Below are positions 34,194 through 42,410 of a DNA stretch of 64,000 bases, piece after piece; positions within the stretch are counted from its first letter, which is position 1, and each line of letters opens with the position of its first letter. This stretch comes from Paracoccus litorisediminis (GTDB taxonomy: Bacteria; Pseudomonadota; Alphaproteobacteria; Rhodobacterales; Rhodobacteraceae): positions 19,781-83,780 of the forward strand of contig NZ_WMIG01000020.1 of NCBI RefSeq assembly GCF_009711205.1, written 5' to 3'. The position numbers were made by a program, and so were the translations under genes. The notes beneath the pieces are model-generated. The model saw only the letters and a program-made list of their open reading frames with translations. It had not been told where the DNA came from and made no database searches.

Positions 34194-36161
34194 CTAATTG
34201 GCAAAGTCGTCAATCAGATCAAAATGGTGGTCGGCCTCGTGCAGGAAGTTCAGTTTCGCGGCCTTCACGGGACGCGCGAACAGGAAGCCCTGGCTGAGAA
34301 GCCCGCCGATGGCGCGGATGCTTTCGTGCTGGGCCTTGGTCTCGACCCCTTCGATGATCACCGTCTTGCTGAGGCTGGTGCCGACATCGACGACCAGCTT
34401 GACCAGAGAGGCGGCCTTGGGGTTTTCGGCAATGTCCCGGACGAAGGACTTGTCCAGCTTGATCGTGTCAAACGGGATGTCGCGCAGGATCGCCAGCGAG
34501 GAATAGCCGGTGCCGAAATCGTCCATAGCAATGGTCAGGCCAAGGGCGCGCAATTCGTTGAGGATTTCGACCACCCCGTCGCGGTCATCCAGCAGCACGG
34601 TTTCCGTCACTTCCAGCTCTAGCCGCGTCGGAGGAAGACCGGTTTTATCCAGCACGCTGACGACGGATTGCACGAAATCGGGGGCCTGCAATTGCAGCGG
34701 CGAGAGGTTGACCGCGATTTTCAGCGGACGCTTCCAGCTGGCGGCCTCGGTGCAGGCAATCGTCAGGATCTGCTGCCCGAGTTCGGTAATCAGCCCCATC
34801 TCCTCGGCCAGCGGAATGAAGATGTTGGGCGTAATCTGACCGCGGGTCGGGTGGTTCCAGCGGGCCAGCGCCTCAAGGCCGCGCAGGTCCAGCGACATCA
34901 CATCGACCTGTGCCTGATACAGCAGCTCGAACTCGCCGCGCTCGACGGCAAGGCGCAGGTCGTTTTCCAGCGCTTTCCGGTCGTCGAATTCGACCTGCAT
35001 GAACTCTTCGAACAGGCAGATCTTCTCGGTCGTGGCAGTCTTGGCCCGGTAGAGCGCGATATCAGCCTGCTTGAACATCGCCTGTGCGTCGATGGACTGC
35101 GGCTGAGAGGTCGAGCAGATGCCGATGGAGCAGCCGATCTTGATCTCGCGATTGGCCAGCAGGAAGGGATCGGCGATCCGGGCGGAAAGCTCGCGGGCAA
35201 TCGCTTCGGATTCGGCACCGCTTGCGCCGACAAGAAGACAGGCGAATTCATCGCCGCCCAGACGGCAGAAGATGCGCACCTTCGTGTCGAATTCATGCAT
35301 GCGCTTGCTGACCTGATTCAGCAGCATGTCGCCAAAATCATGACCCAACGTGTCGTTGACGGTCTTGAAGTCGTTCAGGTCGATCAGCAGCAGATTGACC
35401 GTACCGGCCCCCTCTTGCAGCGCCTTTTCCAACTCGCTCCAGAACAGGATGCGGTTGGGAAGCTGGGTCAGGGAATCGTGATGCGCGACATATTGCAGGC
35501 TGACGTTCGTTTCCTGCAGCTCGCGGCTTGCGGCGATCAGGTCGATGTTCAGCAATTCAGCCTGCTTTTGCGACTGCATCAGCAGACGGTTCTGCCGAAG
35601 CTGCAGCAGGATCAGGATGCACCAGGCCACAATCAGGAAGGCCACCACCACGCTGTAGATCAGGTGCAGTTCTTCCAACGCATTGATATTGACCTCGATA
35701 TCGTCCCAGCCCTGCTGGACGCTTTGCGAGGAAAGCTGCGTCAAGGGGCCGTTCAGCTCACGCATGCGATCAAGGATCGCGACGACTTCGGTCTGGTCCA
35801 GAGTTTCCAGATTGGCATCAAGATCGGCAATGACCGAGGTCACGTTGCCGATGATCTCGCGGCGGGTCGGAGTTGCCTCGAGGAATGTCTTGAGCGTGCC
35901 TTCCTTGAAAGAGCTCAGGCGGCTGACGATGATATCCAGCCGCAGCCGTACTTCATCCAGCGGGACGTCCTCATCCGGAAGAAAATGCGTGGCAAGAAGG
36001 GCTTCCAGCCGCATGAATTCGGCGACGGACTGACTGATCGCCCAGGCATCGTTGTGATGGGCGACGTGACGCAAGACCTGCTGCCGCTGAGACACGGTCG
36101 TCGACATGAATGCCGTCGCCGCGACAAAGGCGCAGATGAGTATGACCAGCAGACGGGTCAA
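34194..36161 (-). CDS. Membrane GGDEF-EAL c-di-GMP protein
   Basis: About 655 residues: membrane helix, periplasmic helical sensor of about 140 residues, second helix, GGDEF domain with intact RLGGDEF, then an EAL domain with intact EAL (LEALARWNH), DDFGTGYSSL and IEGVET. Both cyclase and phosphodiesterase activities are therefore possible. The start is uncertain: the frame is open to 36287 (an ATG at 36248), but that would overlap the upstream gene; a TTG at 36161, preceded by AGGTGG and 7 bases after the upstream stop, sits right before the first helix. It is coupled to a periplasmic SUOX-fold protein that probably feeds it a signal. Confidence 0.9.
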   Translation of the reverse strand: MTRLLVILICAFVAATAFMSTTVSQRQQVLRHVAHHNDAWAISQSVAEFMRLEALLATHFLPDEDVPLDEVRLRLDIIVSRLSSFKEGTLKTFLEATPTRREIIGNVTSVIADLDANLETLDQTEVVAILDRMRELNGPLTQLSSQSVQQGWDDIEVNINALEELHLIYSVVVAFLIVAWCILILLQLRQNRLLMQSQKQAELLNIDLIAASRELQETNVSLQYVAHHDSLTQLPNRILFWSELEKALQEGAGTVNLLLIDLNDFKTVNDTLGHDFGDMLLNQVSKRMHEFDTKVRIFCRLGGDEFACLLVGASGAESEAIARELSARIADPFLLANREIKIGCSIGICSTSQPQSIDAQAMFKQADIALYRAKTATTEKICLFEEFMQVEFDDRKALENDLRLAVERGEFELLYQAQVDVMSLDLRGLEALARWNHPTRGQITPNIFIPLAEEMGLITELGQQILTIACTEAASWKRPLKIAVNLSPLQLQAPDFVQSVVSVLDKTGLPPTRLELEVTETVLLDDRDGVVEILNELRALGLTIAMDDFGTGYSSLAILRDIPFDTIKLDKSFVRDIAENPKAASLVKLVVDVGTSLSKTVIIEGVETKAQHESIRAIGGLLSQGFLFARPVKAAKLNFLHEADHHFDLIDDFAN

Positions 36162-36168
36162 CGGCCAC

Positions 36169-36672
36169 CTATTCGACGATAAGTTTCGTAACCTGCCAAG
36201 CCGAGCGGGCGTAATAGGTCTGCGTTTGCAATTTGCTAGCCGAATCATACGGATAGATAACGAAGATCGGCCCCTTGTCACGGACATCCATGTCGACGCC
36301 GTTCAGTTTCGTCGCCAGAATCACGTCGGTTTCCCGCACATCGACCATCGGAATGTTGGTCGAGTAGTCGTTCAGCGCCACTGCGCTGACATTTTCGCCT
36401 TCGGCGCCGACATAGTCCATGACCACCTTGAAGGGCACGCCCGCGAAGGTCGACTTCTTGTCATACCAAGGCGAGCTGGTGGTGATTTCGGTCATCCCCA
36501 GCCCCTCAAGCATCGCGCGGTCGAACTTGGCGGCCTTGCCGTCATTCGTGTTGGCGATATTTCCGGTGACGGTCAGGATCACCTGACCGGTCGGAGAGGG
36601 CAGCGTGTCGGCGACACTGACAGTTGCAAAGCAGATACCGGCGATCAGCGCGGCAAACGAGCGAATTAGCAT
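36169..36672 (-). CDS. Periplasmic SUOX-fold (oxidoreductase molybdopterin-binding-like) protein
   Basis: A 167-residue protein with a signal peptide (cleavage near VSVA-D, residue 21). The mature part resembles the molybdopterin-binding domain of sulfite-oxidase-type proteins (VTGNIANTNDG, FDRAMLEGLG, PWYDKKSTFAGVPFKVVMD, VALNDYSTNIP) but has no cysteine outside the signal, so the Mo ligand is absent. Such proteins are often found next to GGDEF proteins and probably act as ligand or redox sensors. It lies 7 bases upstream of the GGDEF-EAL gene. An AT-rich promoter region precedes it. Confidence 0.75.
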   Translation of the reverse strand: MLIRSFAALIAGICFATVSVADTLPSPTGQVILTVTGNIANTNDGKAAKFDRAMLEGLGMTEITTSSPWYDKKSTFAGVPFKVVMDYVGAEGENVSAVALNDYSTNIPMVDVRETDVILATKLNGVDMDVRDKGPIFVIYPYDSASKLQTQTYYARSAWQVTKLIVE

Positions 36673-36798
36673 CTTGGCATCTGTCCTGAGATAAGGATCC
36701 GGGTAGGCTGGCGATTAACTATCGATATACTTCTCCTCTGAATTGTGTCCACTGGATTCGCATTCGGTCAGATTGCGATCATTAGAATGCAACCTTTT

Positions 36799-38058
36799 TC
36801 ACGCAACACCTTGGACCGAAGTGTCTTGGCGCAGGTTATCAAGGGCATGGGCCCATCTTGGCGCTTTTGACTGAGGGCCCAATTCCGGAACCTCATCCAG
36901 ATCCAGAATGCTGCGGTCGACGGCGGCGATATTGTCGATCCCGGCAAGGGCCATGCCCACGCGCATCTCGCTGTGGAAACGGGTCAGCAATGCAGAAACG
37001 CCCGCCTGACCACGCGCGGCGACGGCATAGACCCAAGGGCGGCCGATCATCACGCCACTGGCGCCAAGCGCCACCGCGCGCAGCACGTCCAGACCGCTGC
37101 GCACGCCGCCATCCAGCATGATTTCAGGTCCCGAACCTGCTAAGGCATCGGCAATCCGTGGCAGCATGCGGATGGTCGAGGACACGCCGTCCAGCTGCCT
37201 CCCGCCATGGTTCGACACGACAATGGCATCCGCGCCGACGCGGGCGGCCTCAAGCGCATCGCCGGGCGTCAGAATCCCCTTGAGGATCAGCTTGCCCTGC
37301 CACAGCCCGCGCAGCCATTCGATGTCCTTCCACGTGACCGAGGCGTCGATCTGGCTGATGATCCAGCCGCGATATTCGGTCGGATTGGTGGCAGAAGGAA
37401 CATAGGCTGAGATATTGCCGAACTGATGCGGCTTGCCCTTGATGCCGACATCCATGACCCAGCGCGGACGCGCGGCATAGGACAGCGCCCCAGCCCGCAA
37501 CTTGCCCCAAGCGCTGGTCCCGCCGGCGATGCCGTTCCTGACATCGCGGTAGCGCTCGCCGGCGACGGCCAGATCAACGGTAAAGACCAATGTGCGCACG
37601 CCAAGCGCCCATGCCCGCTCCAGCATTTCGGCCACGATGGCACGGTCGCGCAGCATGTAAAGCTGGAACCAGAACGGGCGGTCGGAGACGGCCGCGACCT
37701 CCTCCATCGAGCAGATCGACATGGTGGACAAGGTAAAGGGCAGGCCTGCCGCATCGGCGGCGCGCTTGGCCTGAACCTCGGCGCGGCGGGCGAACATGCC
37801 GCCCATGCCGATGGGGGCCAGCGCCATCGGCATGGCGGCAGCCTCGCCCGCCAGTTGCGTTCCCAGCGCGATATTCGAGACATCGCGCATCACCTGCTGG
37901 CGGATGCCGATAGGCTTGAAGTCCTCGACATTGCGGCGCAGCGTGTATTCGTCATAGGCGCCGCCATCGGCGTAATCGAACAGGAAGCGCGGCAGGCGGG
38001 CTTCGGCGATGCGGCGGTAATCGGCGACCGTCGCGGGAACAAGGTTCATCGTCGGCAT
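36799..38058 (-). CDS. lldD: FMN-dependent alpha-hydroxy-acid dehydrogenase (L-lactate dehydrogenase type)
   Basis: About 419 residues, a TIM-barrel FMN enzyme oxidising L-lactate or a related 2-hydroxy acid. Marks: RFLFDYADGGAYDEYTLRRN at the N-terminus, PMALAPIGMGGMF near 80, LILKGILTPGDA near 265 (FMN Lys), the catalytic-His signature SNHGGRQLDG near 293, and MLDGGVRSGLDVLRAVALGA near 325. It starts 11 bases after the remnant end of dctM, so it was the last gene of a TRAP transporter operon. That operon structure suggests that the TRAP system imported its substrate. Confidence 0.92.
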   Translation of the reverse strand: MPTMNLVPATVADYRRIAEARLPRFLFDYADGGAYDEYTLRRNVEDFKPIGIRQQVMRDVSNIALGTQLAGEAAAMPMALAPIGMGGMFARRAEVQAKRAADAAGLPFTLSTMSICSMEEVAAVSDRPFWFQLYMLRDRAIVAEMLERAWALGVRTLVFTVDLAVAGERYRDVRNGIAGGTSAWGKLRAGALSYAARPRWVMDVGIKGKPHQFGNISAYVPSATNPTEYRGWIISQIDASVTWKDIEWLRGLWQGKLILKGILTPGDALEAARVGADAIVVSNHGGRQLDGVSSTIRMLPRIADALAGSGPEIMLDGGVRSGLDVLRAVALGASGVMIGRPWVYAVAARGQAGVSALLTRFHSEMRVGMALAGIDNIAAVDRSILDLDEVPELGPQSKAPRWAHALDNLRQDTSVQGVA

Positions 38059-38068
38059 TCTTCTTCTT

Positions 38069-38759
38069 TCATTTGACAAAGGCCAGCGACAGCCAGGGCA
38101 CCAGCGCAATGATGAACAGCCCGATCAGCAGCAGGCCGATAAAGGGCAGCGCCGCGCGGACCAGCAGTTGGGACATTGCGGTTGGCGAGGGACGCGTGGA
38201 TGGCAAGGATCACCATCAGCAGCAACCCCGGCAGGATGCCCGCCAGAAACAGCGCCACGATCGAAGTTTCCGTGACCAGCCCATAAAGGATCAGCGGCAC
38301 CGAGGGCGGGATGATGATCCCCAGTGTCCCCCCCGCCATGACCGAGCCAAGCGCGTAGCGTTTGGAATAGCCCGCCGCCGTCATCGCGGGGTAAAGCACG
38401 CTGCCGACCGCGATCAGGGTGACGATGGACGATCCCGAAATCGCCGAGAACACCCCGCAGCTAAGGATCGTCGCCACCCCCAGCCCGCCGCGCACCTGCC
38501 GGGTCAGGCTTTGCACGATGCGCACCAGCCGCCTTGCGCTGGAGCCCTTGGTCATCACCCCGCCGCACAGCAGGAACAGCGGCACCGCAAGGATCAGCTC
38601 CTTGTTCAGCGAGACCCACATGTCCTCGACGATATAGACCAGCTCTCCGGCACCCCAGACCATCTGCACATAGGCGATGGCCGCAATCAGGATGATGATC
38701 AGCGGTTGGCGCAGGATCAGCAGACCCACGACCAGCAGCAGCAGGAACAGCGCGCTCAT
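38069..38759 (-). pseudogene. dctM: TRAP transporter large permease DctM, internally deleted
   Basis: From MSALFLLLLVVGLL at 38759 the frame codes about 195 normal DctM residues (ILSCGVFSAISGSSIVTLIA, GGTLGIIIPPSVPLILYG). After LAIHASLANRN the frame becomes nonsense (…RPAADRAVHH…). In another frame from 38176, the last 35 residues of a DctM C-terminus appear (LPFIGLLLIGLFIIALVPW), ending at 38069. Intact family members are about 425 residues, so about 200 codons are deleted with a frameshift. The transporter should be non-functional unless another DctM complements it. Start overlaps the dctQ stop. Confidence 0.85.
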
Positions 38760-39271
38760 TCCTGAACCTCGGGGCGGGCGGGGGCGGTGGCGGGCCAGAT
38801 GGCAAAGGCCAGATAGCGCAGCCCGGCGGACAGAAAGCCCAGCGGGATCACGCTTTGCACCACCCATGCGGGCCAGTTCAGCCCCGAAAGCAGCGTCGGA
38901 TATTCCATCGAGTCGCGCACGAACAGCCAGCCATACCAGCAGACGGCAAACATGATCGCGGCGCTGACCAGATGGCTAAGACGCTCGATCAGCGGCTCCA
39001 ACCGTTTGGGGACCCAGCCGAATGCGACGGTCGGCACGATCTGCCCGGCGGTGGCGACGCTCAGGCCGATGCCCAGAAACGCGACCACCACCAGCAGGTA
39101 AAGCGAGCGTTGCTGCGCGGCGTAGACGCCCGAAGGCACGCCCTGAATGCCAAAGGCATCCGCCAGCGGGGCGACCAGTTCGCGCATCAGCACATCGCCA
39201 AGGATCAGCATCAGGATCAGGCTTAGCGCCAGAACGGCCAAGGCGCGTTCGCTCCGCTGCCATCGCGACAA
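38756..39271 (-). CDS. dctQ: TRAP transporter small permease DctQ
   Basis: A four-helix membrane protein of the DctQ family: SERALAVLALSLILMLILGDVLMRE (helix 1, shown as its first part ALAVLALSLILMLILGDV), YLLVVVAFLGIGLSVATAG, MFAVCWYGWLFVRDS and QSVIPLGFLSAGLRYLAF. The frame is open to 39466, which would overlap dctP; no ATG lies in between. A TTG at 39271 just before the first helix is one possible start, giving about 171 residues. Its stop overlaps the dctM start. The partner large subunit is broken. Confidence 0.78.
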   Translation of the reverse strand: MSRWQRSERALAVLALSLILMLILGDVLMRELVAPLADAFGIQGVPSGVYAAQQRSLYLLVVVAFLGIGLSVATAGQIVPTVAFGWVPKRLEPLIERLSHLVSAAIMFAVCWYGWLFVRDSMEYPTLLSGLNWPAWVVQSVIPLGFLSAGLRYLAFAIWPATAPARPEVQE

Positions 39272-39378
39272 TATTCGGGCGACCCCCGTCAAGGCGGGGT
39301 CGTTGGGTTGCGGCTTGTCCGGGCTTTCTGTCGGAATTGGCTGGATGTCCCCTGCCGTCTGGGCAGGGGAGGCTGGCG

Positions 39379-40392
39379 TCAGGAGGTGCAGGCGGATCTG
39401 GCCGCCAGCATTGCCCGGTACATCTGTTCGGCACCGGCACCCTGTCCGGTGCCCAGATCTTCCCACAGGCCCGGCAAGCCGTCGCGGAAGGCGGCGGTCT
39501 CGGCGTCATCAAGCTTGCGGATCTTGCCGCCGCCCTGCAGGTGCTTTTCGCGCAACTGGTCCTCGAACGCCGCGACCTCGTCCCGGATCTGGCGGGCAGG
39601 CACTTCGGCAAAGGCGGCGCGCACCGCCTTTTGATCGGCCTCGTTCAGCCGGTCCCAGCTTTTGCGCGAGATGGCAAGGATCGCCGGCCCGTCGGAATAG
39701 CGGAACTCGGTCACCACCGGCAGGATCTCGTTCAGGCCGCTGGGGACATAGAAGGGATAGACCGTCGCATAGGCATCGATCAGCCCGGTCGAGGCGTTCG
39801 ACGCCGCCTCGGGGACCGGTGTGGCGATCGGCGCGCTGCCCAGTTGCGAAAACAGCTTCTCGTTCTTGACGTTCATGGTGATGCCGATCTTGCGCCCCTT
39901 TAGGCTGGCGGGCGTCGGCAATTCCTCATGGCCCATGATGTAGCCGCTGCCGGATTCGAACCATGTGCCAAAGACCATGCCCTTGTCGGCCAAGGCCGCG
40001 GTGACCGGGGCGACCATGTGATCGTCCAGCACGCAATTGCGCTGGTCGCGGTCCTCGAAGAACAGCGGCATGTCCAGCACCGCCAGTTCCGGCACCTGCA
40101 GCATCAGCGCACTCAGCGTGAACAGTCCCATATCGACGCGGCCGCGCACCACTTGGCCGATGACATCGTTTTCCGCGCCCAGTTGCGAGCTGTAGAAGAC
40201 CTCGGGCTTCACCCGCCCGTCGCTATGCTTGATGACATCCGCCACCAATCGGTCGATCTGCATTTGCCACGGCGAGTTTTCCGGCGCGGCAGTCGCGACT
40301 TTCCAGATGGTTTCCGCATTGGCCATCGCTGAACCCGCAATGGCGAACGTGGCGACAGAAGCGCTAAGACGCGCCATCGCTATCAGTTTCAT
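39379..40392 (-). CDS. dctP: TRAP transporter substrate-binding protein DctP
   Basis: A 337-residue periplasmic binding protein. A signal peptide ends near SAMANA-E (about 26). Family features: KVATAAPENSPW, VFYSSQLGAENDVIGQVVRG, and the central LKGRKIGI segment. The ATG at 40392 is chosen because GGAGG lies 6 bases upstream; earlier Met codons at 40398 and 40416 are less well placed. It is the first gene of the dctPQM-lldD operon and divergent from a LysR regulator, so lactate or another 2-hydroxy acid is a likely ligand. Confidence 0.88.
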   Translation of the reverse strand: MKLIAMARLSASVATFAIAGSAMANAETIWKVATAAPENSPWQMQIDRLVADVIKHSDGRVKPEVFYSSQLGAENDVIGQVVRGRVDMGLFTLSALMLQVPELAVLDMPLFFEDRDQRNCVLDDHMVAPVTAALADKGMVFGTWFESGSGYIMGHEELPTPASLKGRKIGITMNVKNEKLFSQLGSAPIATPVPEAASNASTGLIDAYATVYPFYVPSGLNEILPVVTEFRYSDGPAILAISRKSWDRLNEADQKAVRAAFAEVPARQIRDEVAAFEDQLREKHLQGGGKIRKLDDAETAAFRDGLPGLWEDLGTGQGAGAEQMYRAMLAARSACTS

Positions 40393-40500
40393 GGTCATCC
40401 TCCCCGACTCCCGCATGAATCGTTAGTCAGCCCCTTTCATTCGGTCCAATTTTTTTGTTGATTGGTTTTGATACGGAACGTGAATGATGAAAGGCCCCGG

Positions 40501-41394
40501 ATGCTGAACCTCAAACCGCTGCATCACTTCGTTCTGGTGGTCGAGGAACGCAATTTCGCCGCTGCCGCCCGCCGCGCCAATATCAGCCAGCCGGCGCTGT
40601 CGAATTCGATCCGCACGCTTGAGGAGCAGATCGGAATGCAGCTGTTTCTGCGCGACGAAAGGCCGGTCAAGGTCACCCCCGAGGGCGAGGAAATCCTTGA
40701 GCGCGCCCGCTGGCTGCTGTTCGAGGCCCGCAATCTGGATGTTCAGATCAGCGCCCTGCGCAGCGGTGTTGCCGGGCATCTGCGCTGCGGCATGGTCCCG
40801 ATCTTTTCGGCGTCCTTTGGTGGCAATGTCTTTGCCGCGTTTTCCCGGCGCAGCCCGCAAACTACCTTCGAGGCGGATGTGGGCCAGACCAGCCAGTTGC
40901 TGCAATTGCTGGATGCCGAGGAAATCGAGGTCGCCATCTGCGACTTCCGCGAAATCCCCTCGGATTCCAGTTATGAAGTCACCCGGCTGCCGCCCAAGGA
41001 CGGGGCCTGCTATTGCCGCACCGACCATCCGATCCTGACTGCGGGCACCCTGACCGGGCCGATGATCCATGAATATGGCATCGCCTCGGTCCGTATTCCG
41101 CAGGAACTGCATGACGATCTGCGCCGGGTCTTCATGCCCGGCAACAGCATCGACCCGCTGCTGCATCTGCAATGCGACAATGTCACCCTGCTGATCGACA
41201 CGGTGCGCCAAAGCGATCTGATCCTGCTGACCTCGCGGCAAAGCGCGCAGGCGGCCGTGGCTGGCCGCCTGCTGGTCGAAGTGCCCTATCCGGTTTCGGG
41301 CGGATCGGAATGGTGCATCGTGGCCCTGCGCAACAAGGTCCTGCGCCCCGCCGCGCGCGAACTGGTCGAAACCGTCAAGGCGGAATGCGCCTAG
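40501..41394 (+). CDS. LysR-family regulator of the TRAP-lldD operon
   Basis: A 297-residue LysR regulator: helix-turn-helix at about 3-60 (LHHFVLVVEERNFAAAARRA, ISQPALSNSIRTLEEQIG) and an effector domain from about 92. ATG at 40501 is preferred (AAAGG upstream; family-typical start), although the frame begins at 40462. It is divergent from dctP by about 108 bases, so it probably controls the operon in response to its substrate. Its stop shares a CTAG palindrome with the convergent dehydrogenase. Confidence 0.9.
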   Translation: MLNLKPLHHFVLVVEERNFAAAARRANISQPALSNSIRTLEEQIGMQLFLRDERPVKVTPEGEEILERARWLLFEARNLDVQISALRSGVAGHLRCGMVPIFSASFGGNVFAAFSRRSPQTTFEADVGQTSQLLQLLDAEEIEVAICDFREIPSDSSYEVTRLPPKDGACYCRTDHPILTAGTLTGPMIHEYGIASVRIPQELHDDLRRVFMPGNSIDPLLHLQCDNVTLLIDTVRQSDLILLTSRQSAQAAVAGRLLVEVPYPVSGGSEWCIVALRNKVLRPAARELVETVKAECA

Positions 41395-42323
41395 ACCGGG
41401 TCCAGCGCTGCGCCATTCTCAAGGAAGGCCAGCAGATTGGCGATGACCCGGCGGCCCATATCGGTGCGGCAGGCAGCGGTGGCGCTGCCGATATGCGGGG
41501 TCAGGACGACATTCGGCAAGGCCAGCAGGCCGGGATCGACGGTGGGTTCGGCCTCGAACACGTCCAGCCCGGCGGCGGCCAGATGACCAGAGCGCAGCGC
41601 CTCGGCCAGCGCCTTTTCGTCGACCAACGGACCGCGCGCGGTGTTGACCATCACCGCCCCTTGGCGGAAGCGCGCCAGCCGCGCCGCGTCGATCAGGTGG
41701 CGGGTTTCCGGCACCAAGGCGGTGTGCAGCGACACGATATCGGAACCCGCGACCAGCTCATCCGGGCTGGCCACATATTCGGCCCCCAAGGCGGCCTCGG
41801 CCTCGGGACGGCGGGTGCGGTTCCAATAACGGATCTGCATGTCAAAGCCCCGCGCCCGGCGGGCGACCGCCTGCGCGATCGGACTAAAGCCGATCAGGCC
41901 CAAGGTCTGGCCATGCACGCGCAGACCCATCGAGGCCATCGGTCGCGTGGCATCCCAACTCCCGTCACGCAGGAAGCGTTCGTTCTCGCCCAGCTTGCGG
42001 CAGGCGGCAAGGATCAGGGCAAAGGCCATATCGGCGGTATCCTCGGTCACGACCGGGGTATTCGACACCGTGATCCCGCGCGCGCGGGCGGCCTTCAGGT
42101 CGATATTGTCGGTGCCGGTGCCGAAATTCGCGATCAGGCGCAGGCTGTCGGGAAAAGCCGCGATCATCTGGGCCGTGACCGGATCGACGGCGGTCGAAAC
42201 ATAGGCTGGCGTCCCTTCGGGGACCAGTGCATCGGCAGGGATATGGCGAAACTCAAGCGCACCCTGACGGGACGGGATATTCGCGGGAAAGGGCAGCGGG
42301 CGGCTGGTCGCGATCAGCGGCAT
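41391..42323 (-). CDS. D-isomer-specific 2-hydroxyacid dehydrogenase family protein
   Basis: A 310-residue NAD(P)-dependent dehydrogenase similar to glyoxylate/hydroxypyruvate reductases. The catalytic Arg is in VNTARGPLVDE (about 228), Glu in DVFEAEP (about 254) and His in LTPHIGSAT (about 272). Oddly, the dinucleotide loop reads LGLIGFSPIAQAV; the usual GxGxxG is reduced to GFSPIA, with Ser and Ala at two glycine positions. It may have altered cofactor binding. It lies after the PQQ dehydrogenase gene on the same strand, separated by a hairpin. Confidence 0.87.
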   Translation of the reverse strand: MPLIATSRPLPFPANIPSRQGALEFRHIPADALVPEGTPAYVSTAVDPVTAQMIAAFPDSLRLIANFGTGTDNIDLKAARARGITVSNTPVVTEDTADMAFALILAACRKLGENERFLRDGSWDATRPMASMGLRVHGQTLGLIGFSPIAQAVARRARGFDMQIRYWNRTRRPEAEAALGAEYVASPDELVAGSDIVSLHTALVPETRHLIDAARLARFRQGAVMVNTARGPLVDEKALAEALRSGHLAAAGLDVFEAEPTVDPGLLALPNVVLTPHIGSATAACRTDMGRRVIANLLAFLENGAALDPV

Positions 42324-42376
42324 GGCGGATTCCTGTTTGGGCCAGCCTCAGGCGGCTGGCGGATCGGAAGGAATGA

Positions 42377-42402
42377 TCCCGCGGCAGCTGCGTGCCGCGG
42401 GA
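42377..42402 (-). terminator. Hairpin after the PQQ dehydrogenase gene
   Basis: Perfect 10-bp stem (TCCCGCGGCA / TGCCGCGGGA) with a 6-base loop, starting 9 bases after the minus-strand stop at 42411. The downstream bases on that strand (TCATTCCTTCC) are pyrimidine-rich but without a clean T run, so partial read-through into the 2-hydroxyacid dehydrogenase is possible. Confidence 0.6.
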
Positions 42403-42410
42403 CCGACCAC

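Noticed and set aside
38759..38867. N-terminal extension of the dctM remnant
   Set aside because: The upstream part reads as DctQ coding sequence in another frame; the DctM family starts at the Met at 38759, overlapping the dctQ stop.
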